A DNA stretch of 64,000 bases from Bryobacterales bacterium (GTDB lineage Bacteria > Acidobacteriota > Terriglobia > Bryobacterales > Bryobacteraceae). Below, piece after piece: positions 28,240-36,548 of this stretch (positions within the stretch are counted from its first letter, which is position 1; each line of letters starts with the position of its first letter). The translations under genes and the position numbers were made by a program. The stretch is taken from NCBI GenBank assembly GCA_027452065.1, contig DAIDHC010000110.1:1-64000 (forward strand), in the 5' to 3' direction. The notes beneath the pieces were generated by a model. That model did not search any database. It was not told the origin of the DNA and saw only the letters and a program-made list of their open reading frames with translations.

Positions 28240-29441
28240 ACCGCCTCCACGCTTACGCGTTCGATGACATTTCTCATGTACCCGCCGTGATTCCAGTAAC
28301 GCTCACTCTGTCCCTGGCCCGCCTCGTTCGTAGCCCGGGCGCGGATGTCGTAGCTCCCGGCCCGTTCCGGCCGCCATTGCATCCGCCACCGCCGCCATGC
28401 ATATCGGCCTAAGGGTGCGTCCAATTGTGCCTCACCCCAGCTCTTCCCGCCGTCGGTCGAAACCTCAACCGTGCGAATCCCGACGCCGCTGTCCATTGCC
28501 AGCCCTTGCGCCTCGTACACCTGGCCCACGCGCACCCGCTCGGCCGGCTCCGGCTTCACGATCACCGATCTCACGCTGAACTTGTTGATCGGCACCGTGT
28601 CCTCATCCAGCTTTTCCGGGTCCTCGCCCCCGTCCGGTGTGTTGGGAATGCGATACGCTTTCTCCATCCAAAAATTCTTCAGCTTTGTTTCGGCCGTCCT
28701 CACCGTCACGCGCCTCAGCGCCTTCACCCAGTACGTCGCATACCAGCCGGGCACGATCAGTCTCATCGGATAGCCGTTCAGAAGCGGCAGCGCCTCTCCG
28801 TTCATTTCGTACGCGATGATGGTGTCGGGATCGACCACCTTCTCAAGCGGCAGCGATTTCTCGAATGCCGGGGTTGTCACCAGCGGCGCCTCGTCGAGCC
28901 CGCGGAAGCTCGCCTCGATTGCCCCTGCGCCCAATCCGGCGGCTGCCAGCACGTCTTTCATTCGCGCCCCGGTCCACATCGCGTTCCCCATCGCCCCGTG
29001 CCGCCATTGCCCGCCCGGCACCGGTGGGTCAAAATAGCTTCGCGAATTGCCCGAGCACTGATTCACCGCCGCCAGCTTCACCGGCTCGAACTTCCGCTTT
29101 ATATCGTCGATGCTCAGCTCCAGCGGCTTTCTGACCTGGCCCTCCACCGTCAGCCGGAACGCGATCGGGTCGACGTAGGTGGGAATACCGGCCAGGTGCC
29201 AGCGGACGAAAAATGCCTCGTTTGGAGTGAAGTCCTGCTGGAAGTAATGCAGCGGCGTTTCCAGTTGCGGCGGCCGGTCAGTCAGCAGCCTGAGCGGTAC
29301 CTTCCCGGGAAAGCGCATCCAATGGTCCCGCGAGAGATCCATCCCCGCCCCGCCGGCGGGTTGATCGCGCTGGCATGCTGAGAGCGCGAGAGCCGCGGGC
29401 CCCAGCATCAGGAATCCTCGCCGGTCCAAGCTCGTTGACAT
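28236..29441 (-). CDS. sorA: Sulfite oxidase-family molybdenum enzyme (SorA-like), Tat lipoprotein
   Basis: 'DRRGFLMLGPAALALSAC' Tat/lipobox leader; Mo-cysteine context 'AAVNQCSGNSRSYFDPPVPGGQWRHGAMGNAMWTGARMKDVL'; C-terminal dimerisation domain 'GIRTVEVSTDGGKSWGEAQLD'. Confidence 0.9.
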   Translation of the reverse strand: MSTSLDRRGFLMLGPAALALSACQRDQPAGGAGMDLSRDHWMRFPGKVPLRLLTDRPPQLETPLHYFQQDFTPNEAFFVRWHLAGIPTYVDPIAFRLTVEGQVRKPLELSIDDIKRKFEPVKLAAVNQCSGNSRSYFDPPVPGGQWRHGAMGNAMWTGARMKDVLAAAGLGAGAIEASFRGLDEAPLVTTPAFEKSLPLEKVVDPDTIIAYEMNGEALPLLNGYPMRLIVPGWYATYWVKALRRVTVRTAETKLKNFWMEKAYRIPNTPDGGEDPEKLDEDTVPINKFSVRSVIVKPEPAERVRVGQVYEAQGLAMDSGVGIRTVEVSTDGGKSWGEAQLDAPLGRYAWRRWRMQWRPERAGSYDIRARATNEAGQGQSERYWNHGGYMRNVIERVSVEAV

Positions 29442-29651
29442 AATCTCTCAAGCTAACGCCGATTGCCGGCGAGGGTCCAATCAGGAATATTGATTCCCCA
29501 TAGAGATCGCTAATGGCAGGATCGGAAGGGCCCCCGCCAACGCGTGCTGCTCCCACGCCGGCCGCGCGCGTGACGCATCTTCCAATCGTCCTCCGCGGAG
29601 ATCGTGCTCCTCACAGCCCGCGCCGAATCGATGGCGCGGATCTGCAAGCCG

Positions 29652-29948
29652 TCACCCGCCCGCAATGGCACCAATCACGAGAAACGGCTCGGCGCCTGTC
29701 GCCACAGGCTCCGGAAGGGCCGAATCCGGCGATTCATGCGATAGGTCTTCCGCGCAAGCGAAAAATCGCACGAACGCACGCCGCTTCCCGGTCACCTGGT
29801 CGCGGATCGTCCCCCGGAGCATCGGATATTGCTCCTCGAGCGCGTCGAGCACGGAGCGCTGCGTCACCGGGCCGTCGATTTCCAGCATCACCTCGCTTCC
29901 GGCCTTTGCCAGAGATCGCAGGTGCGCCGGCAGCATCACCCGGATCAC
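29652..29948 (-). CDS. MoaD/ThiS family sulfur-carrier-like protein
   Basis: Ubiquitin-like length and C-terminal diglycine '...[10 protein letters not shown]'; '[18 protein letters not shown]'. Confidence 0.85.
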   Translation of the reverse strand: MIRVMLPAHLRSLAKAGSEVMLEIDGPVTQRSVLDALEEQYPMLRGTIRDQVTGKRRAFVRFFACAEDLSHESPDSALPEPVATGAEPFLVIGAIAGG

Positions 29949-31060
29949 GGTAGTGTCTGCACCTCTACCGAAAGCACCGCCGGAAGATCTCTGACGATCG
30001 CGGACCAGGTGTCGCCGCTGTCGGCCGATGCGTAGATCTGGCCGCCGGTCGTGCCGAAATAAATGCCGCAGGAATCCATCGAATCGACCGCCATCGCGTC
30101 ACGCAGCACGTTCACGTAACAGTCGCTCTGCGGCAACCCATCGCTCAGTGCCTCCCACTCATCGCCTCCCGTTCGGCTCCTGTAAACGCGCAGCTTGCCC
30201 TCCATCGGGTAGTGCTCGGAGTCGCTCTTGATCGGAACCACATAGATCGTGTTGGGCTCGTGCGCGTGAACGTCGATGACGAAGCCGAAATCGGTCGGCA
30301 GGTTTCCGCTCACCTCCTGCCAGGAGTCGCCCGAATCGTCGCTCCTCATGACGTCCCAGTGCTTTTGCATGTATAACCGGTTCGGCTTCGAGCGGTGCAT
30401 CGCGATCCGGTGTACGCAATGGCCCACCTCGGCTTCCGGATCGGGAATGTATTGAGACTTCAGCCCACGGTTGATCGGCTTCCAGGTCACGCCGGCGTCG
30501 TCGGTCCGGAAGGCTCCGGCCGCCGAAATGGCGATGAAGATCCGCGCTGGATCGTGCGGATCCAAAAGGATCGTATGCAGACACATCCCTCCGGCTCCCG
30601 GCTGCCATCGCGGTCCCGATCCGTGCCCGCGCAAGCCTGCAACCTCCTGCCACGTCTGGCCGCCGTCGGCCGATCGGAAAAGCGCCGCGTCCTCCACTCC
30701 GGCGTACACCGTGTCCGGGTCGGCCAGGCTCGGCTCCAAGTGCCAGACGCGCTTGAACTCCCACGGATGGGCCGTGCCGTCATACCATTGATGGGTTCCC
30801 GGCACGCCATCATAGGTGAATTTATTCCCAACCGGCTCCCATGTCTTGCCGCCGTCGTTTGAGCGCTGAATCAACTGCCCAAACCAGCCGCTGCATTGTG
30901 ACGCATATATCCGGTTCGGATCCGCCGGAGAGCCCTTCATGTGGTAGATCTCCCAGCCCCCGAAGTGTGGTCCGCTGACGTCCCACTTCTCGCGCTTCCC
31001 GTCGGACGTCAGGATAAAGGCGCCCTTCCTCGTCCCCGCCAGTACACGAACGCTGCTCAT
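29945..31060 (-). CDS. WD40/YVTN/BNR-repeat (sialidase/sortilin-like) protein
   Basis: BNR 'S-x-D-x-G-x-T-W' repeats ('[12 protein letters not shown]', '[12 protein letters not shown]', '[11 protein letters not shown]', '[11 protein letters not shown]'); ATGA overlap with MoaD-like gene. Confidence 0.88.
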   Translation of the reverse strand: MSSVRVLAGTRKGAFILTSDGKREKWDVSGPHFGGWEIYHMKGSPADPNRIYASQCSGWFGQLIQRSNDGGKTWEPVGNKFTYDGVPGTHQWYDGTAHPWEFKRVWHLEPSLADPDTVYAGVEDAALFRSADGGQTWQEVAGLRGHGSGPRWQPGAGGMCLHTILLDPHDPARIFIAISAAGAFRTDDAGVTWKPINRGLKSQYIPDPEAEVGHCVHRIAMHRSKPNRLYMQKHWDVMRSDDSGDSWQEVSGNLPTDFGFVIDVHAHEPNTIYVVPIKSDSEHYPMEGKLRVYRSRTGGDEWEALSDGLPQSDCYVNVLRDAMAVDSMDSCGIYFGTTGGQIYASADSGDTWSAIVRDLPAVLSVEVQTLP

Positions 31061-31214
31061 TCGATTCTCCTCTCCCCTACGCCAGCGTCTTGGCCGGCGG
31101 ACTGTCTTCTCTTAACACCTTGGGCAGCCCGCGCTAACCTGCGGTCCTTCGACGCGCCGCTGGCTTCCCATCGACATATTGTCGTTTAATACGGCTCAAA
31201 ATCGACAGCGTTCG

Positions 31215-31255
31215 AAAAAAAATCTGGCGATCCGTTTGCCGCCGGTCCCGGCGGC
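31215..31255 (-). terminator. Putative terminator downstream of the P-type ATPase
   Basis: GCCGCCGG-TC-CCGGCGGC hairpin followed (15 nt later on - strand) by T8; 25 nt after the ATPase stop codon. Confidence 0.45.
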
Positions 31256-31279
31256 GTGGGGCGCCCCGCCGAGCCTTCC

Positions 31280-33586
31280 TTACGTCAGCCCGGACCGCCG
31301 GAACACCAGTCGTTTCAATGGGTCCACGGCTGCCAGATACAACGCCACCGCCGCCATCAGTCCTCCAATTACCACGGCCGGCAGCGCCGCCATCAACACT
31401 CCCCGGTAGGCCAACCAACCCACCAGCGCCACGTCGGCTGCCGTGCTCGCCAGCATCCACGTGCTCGGACGCGATCTCCACCATGCACCCCGCTCCCGAA
31501 TCAGGTAAACCGTTCCCTGTCCGCCGAATACGAGGGTCAGAAACGCCAGCGTCTGGACCTGGACCGCTGTCAGCCCCAGCGCGTTTCGTCCGGCAAACAC
31601 CACGCTGAGGGAAAACACAACCAGTAACCCGGCCAGCGGCGCCGCCGTCATCACGAGCGGCCGGATCTGCCACCGGTCGGGCCTCCGGGAAAAACCGACC
31701 CGGTCTGTGGCGATCGACATTGTCACAAAGTCGTTGGTGAACAACAACAGCACGATCATGACCGGCGTCACCACCAGCGTTTTCCCCAGCATCACACCCA
31801 GCGTCAGAAAAAGTGCCACCTCGAGGGTCTTGATGATCTTGTTCAACGTGTAGGTCAGCATTCGCTGGTAAATGCGGCGGCTGGTCTCTACCGCTCGCGG
31901 CACGTCGCTCAAGCCCGGGCTGGTCAACACAATGCTCGCCGCCGCCTTGGCCACGTCGGTGGCGTTCGCCACCGCGAAACCCGCCTCGGCCTGTTTCAGC
32001 GCCGCCGCGTCGTTCACGCCATCGCCGGTCATACCCACCACGTGTCCGGCCGCCTGCAGCGCCCGTACCAGCCGGAACTTGTCCTCGGGAAACACACCTG
32101 CGATGAGCCCGCACTCCACCGCTGCCCGCCCTGGATCCGCCCGCAGCCGTTCGGCCTCGCACGCCGCCCCTGCGATACCCACCTGAGCGGCCAGCGTCCT
32201 TGCCGTCGCTAGCACGTCCCCGGTTACCATCAATACGCGGACGCCTAGTTCGCCCAGTCTCGCCACGACGTCCCTCGAGTCCTTCCTTGGCGGGTCGAGC
32301 AGCGCCACGGCTCCCACCGTTCGCAAACCGCCGTCCGGTCCCGCTGCCACCGCCAATACACGGTAACCCTGCTCCGCCAGTTTCCCGGTCTCCGGTGCCA
32401 CCGCTTCCCCTGTCATCGCCGCTATCTTGTCGGGAGCGCCCTTCACCACCCGAAATGTTCGGCCGCCGTTCTCCACCTCCGCCTCGGAGCACTTGGTCGC
32501 CGGATCAAACGGAACAAACTTCCTGACCCGGTATCCCTCCCGCTTAAAGCCCCGCCGCCGGCACTCGGCCAGAATCGCCAGATCAATCGGGTCCTGTGTC
32601 GCCGCCTCAGAAGCCAGCGCCGCCCACAGGATCGCTTCGCCTTCGCCCGTCACTTCCGCCACGCTCAGTTCGTTTTCGGTCAATGTTCCGGTCTTGTCGG
32701 TGGCCAGTACGTCCATTGCAGCGGCTTCCTCAATGGCCGACAGGCGGCTCACCAGCACACCCCGCCGCGCCAACTCCTGCGTGCCCAATGCCGAGGCTAG
32801 CGTGAAGGTTGCCGGCAGAGCCACGGGAATCGATGCCACCAAGAGCATGAGGCAGAACGGCAGCACGTCGGCCCACCCCATCCCCACCCGCAGGGCATAT
32901 CCCATCGCCACCGCCGCCAACACCACGTCGCACGCCACCAGGTACCGCACCACAGTGAAAATCATCGCTTGCAGGTGCCCTGCCGCCTTCGCCTCGCGCA
33001 CCAGTTCCGCCGTCTTGCCGAAATACGTACGGCTGCCGGTCGCCGTCACCACCGCAGTCGCTTCCCCCCGCCGGATCATGCCACCCGCGTACACCACTCC
33101 GCCCGCCTCGGCCTCGACCGGCGACGATTCCCCCGTCACCGCGGAGTGGTCCACCAGTGCTCCGCCGTCCAGAAATCGCGCGTCGGCGGCCGCCATGTCC
33201 CCAACTCGCAGCCGGATGACGTCGCCCGGTACGAGTCCTGCCGCCCCAATCCGCTTCCATTCCCCGTCCCGGCGCACCCTGGCCTGAATCGTCAGCCGCT
33301 GGCGGAGTAGCTTAAGTGCGCGCTGTGCGTGGCTCTCCTGAAAGAAACTGAGCCCGGCGTTGAACGCGAGCAGTCCCCCGATCACCGCTGCCTCCAGCCG
33401 CCGCCCCAGCGCCAGTTCCAGGACCACCGCCGCCTCCAGCATCCACGGCACCGGCGCCCAGAATTTCGCTGCCAGCGTTCTCAGGGGATGCTCCCGCTCT
33501 TCGGCCACTTCGTTGGCCCCATATCGCCGCAGCAGCTCTTCCGCTTCCTTCGTGGTCAGCCCGCTGGCGTCGCCCGCCGTAGCCAT
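31280..33586 (-). CDS. P-type (P3A) plasma-membrane H+-ATPase
   Basis: 'DVLATDKTGTLTENELSVAEV', 'GMTGDGVNDAAALKQAEAGFAVANATDVAKAAASIVLTSPGL'; P3A-like N-terminus 'GLTTKEAEELLRRYGANEV'. Confidence 0.93.
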   Translation of the reverse strand: MATAGDASGLTTKEAEELLRRYGANEVAEEREHPLRTLAAKFWAPVPWMLEAAVVLELALGRRLEAAVIGGLLAFNAGLSFFQESHAQRALKLLRQRLTIQARVRRDGEWKRIGAAGLVPGDVIRLRVGDMAAADARFLDGGALVDHSAVTGESSPVEAEAGGVVYAGGMIRRGEATAVVTATGSRTYFGKTAELVREAKAAGHLQAMIFTVVRYLVACDVVLAAVAMGYALRVGMGWADVLPFCLMLLVASIPVALPATFTLASALGTQELARRGVLVSRLSAIEEAAAMDVLATDKTGTLTENELSVAEVTGEGEAILWAALASEAATQDPIDLAILAECRRRGFKREGYRVRKFVPFDPATKCSEAEVENGGRTFRVVKGAPDKIAAMTGEAVAPETGKLAEQGYRVLAVAAGPDGGLRTVGAVALLDPPRKDSRDVVARLGELGVRVLMVTGDVLATARTLAAQVGIAGAACEAERLRADPGRAAVECGLIAGVFPEDKFRLVRALQAAGHVVGMTGDGVNDAAALKQAEAGFAVANATDVAKAAASIVLTSPGLSDVPRAVETSRRIYQRMLTYTLNKIIKTLEVALFLTLGVMLGKTLVVTPVMIVLLLFTNDFVTMSIATDRVGFSRRPDRWQIRPLVMTAAPLAGLLVVFSLSVVFAGRNALGLTAVQVQTLAFLTLVFGGQGTVYLIRERGAWWRSRPSTWMLASTAADVALVGWLAYRGVLMAALPAVVIGGLMAAVALYLAAVDPLKRLVFRRSGLT

Positions 33587-33608
33587 GCACCGGATTATCC
33601 AGGACCAG

Positions 33609-33625
33609 CCTTGTCCCGCACAAGG
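33609..33625. repeat. Inverted repeat upstream of the H+-ATPase start
   Basis: CCTTGT-CCCGC-ACAAGG (7 bp when extended by flanking G/C), 23 nt upstream of ATPase start at 33586. Confidence 0.6.
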
Positions 33626-33698
33626 CCCGGCCGGCCGCGAGTGATCGCCGTCCGCAAATTTTTACCGCGCAGAGGGTCGAGAATCATGAGTCGGTCGC

Positions 33699-33718
33699 TG
33701 ATGCCCTTCGGGGCATCA
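33699..33718 (+). repeat. Perfect 8-bp stem with TTCG tetraloop in intergenic region
   Basis: TGATGCCC-TTCG-GGGCATCA between DksA-like stop and ATPase start. Confidence 0.7.
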
Positions 33719-33833
33719 CACCATGGTCCGCTACCAGACCCGTATCCGCGCCCGGCGGCGGACTGCCGGCTCGGGGCTGGCCGCCGGCCTGGACGGCACG
33801 CGATTTCGAGCAAGCCTGTTTCAGCCGCGAACG

Positions 33834-34226
33834 TCAGGCAGCGGATTCGAAATCGCCCGTTTCCTCGACGCCGAGCAACTCCAATTCGGATTGGCACGGA
33901 ACGCAGAGGCGCGCCCACGGAATCGCATCGAGACGCCTGGCCGGAATCGGCCGCTCGCAGCGCTCGCAGATGCCGTATTCCCCTTCCCGAATCCGCGCGA
34001 GCGCCAGCCGGACTTCATGCGCGAGTTTCGCCCGTTGATCCAGGCGTTGCACCGCCATGTCACGATCGGTGTTCGATTTCACCTGGTCCAGCGGATCGGC
34101 GAGATACTCGACTCGTACTTCGTCCCGCTCCGAAAGCGGGATGGCCAGTTCCGCTTGCATGCCTTCGAGGATGGCCTTTCGCCGGGCCGTATCGAGATCG
34201 CCGAGGTGGTTTCCGTTGGTGGTCAT
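33834..34226 (-). CDS. TraR/DksA family zinc-finger protein
   Basis: 'GEYGICERCERPIPARRLDAIPWARLCVPCQ' C4 zinc finger; start at MTTNGNHLG. Confidence 0.9.
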   Translation of the reverse strand: MTTNGNHLGDLDTARRKAILEGMQAELAIPLSERDEVRVEYLADPLDQVKSNTDRDMAVQRLDQRAKLAHEVRLALARIREGEYGICERCERPIPARRLDAIPWARLCVPCQSELELLGVEETGDFESAA

Positions 34227-34384
34227 GGCGTCGTTCCTCACTTCAAGCACCACTGGAAGCACGCTAAGAGCCAATTCGGCCCGCCATGGGGTCGCCCACG
34301 CCATCGCTACAATCAAGGCTCGGGATGATTGGGCCACTGCAGCGGTGGCCAAGTTGCTCTACATCGAAGAGGAAGGGGCGGATT

Positions 34385-35065
34385 ATGGTTGAACTTCCAT
34401 TTGCCGATCGCGTTTCCGCGGGCCGCTCCCTGGCCGACGCCCTGAGCCAGCAGTCGCTGCCTCCCGACACGATCGTGTTGGGCTTGCCTCGCGGGGGCGT
34501 GCCCGTCGCGGCGGAAGTCGCCAAGAGGCTCGGATGCCCCTTGGATGTCCTGGTGGTCAGGAAGCTTGGCGTTCCCTGGCAGCCGGAGCTTGCGATGGGG
34601 GCGATTGCCGAGGGCGTCCAGAACCTTGATCAGGAACTGATCCGCGCTCTCGATATTCCCGCGGACCAGGTGGACGCTGTCGTAGCACGAGAACGGCATG
34701 AACTCGAACGCCGGGAATTACTCTACCGTGGTTCGAGCCCCGCGCCGGTGTTACGCGGCCGGGGTGTGGTAATTGTCGATGACGGCCTGGCGACGGGTTC
34801 AACGATGCTCGTGGCCGTGAAGGCTGTTCGTAAAATGAAGCCTGCGCACCTTGTTGTCGCCGTCCCGGTGGGGTCCGCGGAGGCCTGTCAGCGGCTCAAA
34901 CGGGAGGTTGAAGTCTGCCTCTGCCTTGCGAATCCGCGGCCGTTTAGCGCCGTCGGCGCCTGGTACGAGGACTTCCGGCAAGTCAACGACTCCGACGTCC
35001 GATTTCTGCTCGACCAAAGCCATTCGGCGGCGCCCACTCACGAAGGCAACCGAGCCGGAGGCTGA
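34385..35065 (+). CDS. Phosphoribosyltransferase family protein
   Basis: 'TIVLGLPRGGVPVAAEVAKRL', 'GVVIVDDGLATGSTMLVAVKAVR'. Confidence 0.92.
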   Translation: MVELPFADRVSAGRSLADALSQQSLPPDTIVLGLPRGGVPVAAEVAKRLGCPLDVLVVRKLGVPWQPELAMGAIAEGVQNLDQELIRALDIPADQVDAVVARERHELERRELLYRGSSPAPVLRGRGVVIVDDGLATGSTMLVAVKAVRKMKPAHLVVAVPVGSAEACQRLKREVEVCLCLANPRPFSAVGAWYEDFRQVNDSDVRFLLDQSHSAAPTHEGNRAGG

Positions 35066-35142
35066 AGCGTGTGTCCTATAGCGCAGCTCTGCGCGATTGC
35101 CCGCAGAGACATTGGATACAAAGTGCCGCCCTCGCACCAAAC

Positions 35143-35172
35143 TTGACTTTCCCCGTCCAGGAACGAAATAAT
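35143..35172 (+). promoter_or_regulatory. Candidate sigma70-like promoter for the PLP/RidA/BNR group
   Basis: TTGACT - 18 nt - AATAAT, about 75 nt upstream of the 35247 ATG. Confidence 0.4.
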
Positions 35173-35246
35173 CAACCCTCCGGCGGCGCCCGGCCGCGCT
35201 TCGCGTGGCCTTGTGAAGGCGGCACGCCTCCAAACAAAGGAGAGTC

Positions 35247-36548
35247 ATGCATCAGGCAGTTTCCGGCCATCGCCGCGCATTTTTGAAGTGGTTGGCAGCC
35301 GCGCCCGTTTTCTCGGCCATAGCGCTGCAAACAACGGGAAAGAAGCTGGCGGCTGCGACGGCACGTGTACCCGCGATGGACGTATACCGGCGCATCGGTG
35401 TTCGTCCTTTCATTAATGGGCGCGGCACATGGACTTATCTAAGCGGCTCGCTCGAGTTGCCCGAAGTCCGGCGGGCGATGGAAGCGGCAGCCGGTCAATT
35501 TGTGGACATGTTCGAATTGCAGACCGCCGCCGGACGACGCCTTGCCGAGTTATCGGGCGCCGAATCGGGAATGGTCACATCGGGATCGGCTGGCGCCATG
35601 GCGGCGGCAACAGCGGCTTGTATCGCCGGTTCCGACCCGGCTCGGATATGGCAGTTGCCCGATACCACCGGCCTGAAACACGAGGTTGTCATGCTGGGCG
35701 GAAGAAGCGCGTTCGATAGCGCGATCCGCCTGGCCGGAGGAAAGCTCGTCGTGGCCGCTTCGGTTGCCGAGCTTTCCAAGGCGATCAACGAGCGGACGGC
35801 GATGATTTATACGACATGGAGAGATGAGCGGCTGCCGCGTGCCCTCGCAGCGGCGCGGGCGGCGAATGTGCCCCTGCTGCTCGACGACGCAGCGGGAATC
35901 CCCCCGCTCGATAACCTCTCGCGCTACGCCAAAATGGGCGTGGACCTTTACTGCTTCAGCGGGGGGAAGGGCTTGCGCGGTCCACAATGCGCCGGCCTTT
36001 TACTTGGGCGGGCTCACCTGATTGAGGCTGCGCTTAAGAACTACTGCCCGTGGGAGGGAGCCGTCTGCCGGGCGATGAAAGTGGGCAAGGAAGAGATTAT
36101 TGGCATGCTTACGGCCGTCGAAACCTGGCACCAACTGGACCTGGGCGCGCTCAATCGAGAGTGGAATCGCAAGGTCCAGCGGATCGCGAAGTTGGTGGAG
36201 ACCGTTCCTGGTGTTACGACGAAGATCGACATCCCGACAGACGGGAACAGCTACCCGACACTGACCGTGCGTTGGGATGAGGACCACTTCGGGTTCACGG
36301 TCGCCGATTGCGACCGCGCGCTGCGGGACGGTGAACCGAGAATCGAGGTACTTACGGACAACAACCCCAGCATGGTGGCGGGAGTGGAGGATGGCCCATC
36401 TCCGTCCTCGGCTGAGCCGCCGCGCCGGAATTCATTGCAGATCGTCTCGATGACGATGCAGGATGGTGAAGAGTTGATTGTGGGCCGGAGGCTGCGGGAA
36501 GTGCTTGCCGCGGCACGAAAGAAGGCAGGAGCTGCGGCCAGGGCATGA
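35247..36548 (+). CDS. SelA-like PLP-dependent enzyme with Tat-type signal peptide
   Basis: 'GHRRAFLKWLAAAPVFSAIA' Tat-like leader; SelA-like fold 'GVRPFINGRGTWTYLSGSLELPEVRRAMEAAAGQFVDMFELQ', PLP-lysine context 'LYCFSGGKGLRGPQCAG'. Confidence 0.85.
   Translation: MHQAVSGHRRAFLKWLAAAPVFSAIALQTTGKKLAAATARVPAMDVYRRIGVRPFINGRGTWTYLSGSLELPEVRRAMEAAAGQFVDMFELQTAAGRRLAELSGAESGMVTSGSAGAMAAATAACIAGSDPARIWQLPDTTGLKHEVVMLGGRSAFDSAIRLAGGKLVVAASVAELSKAINERTAMIYTTWRDERLPRALAAARAANVPLLLDDAAGIPPLDNLSRYAKMGVDLYCFSGGKGLRGPQCAGLLLGRAHLIEAALKNYCPWEGAVCRAMKVGKEEIIGMLTAVETWHQLDLGALNREWNRKVQRIAKLVETVPGVTTKIDIPTDGNSYPTLTVRWDEDHFGFTVADCDRALRDGEPRIEVLTDNNPSMVAGVEDGPSPSSAEPPRRNSLQIVSMTMQDGEELIVGRRLREVLAAARKKAGAAARA

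Noticed and set aside
31134-32492. 452-aa Gly/Arg-rich ORF overlapping the P-type ATPase
   Set aside because: Low-complexity alternate frame of the ATPase gene.
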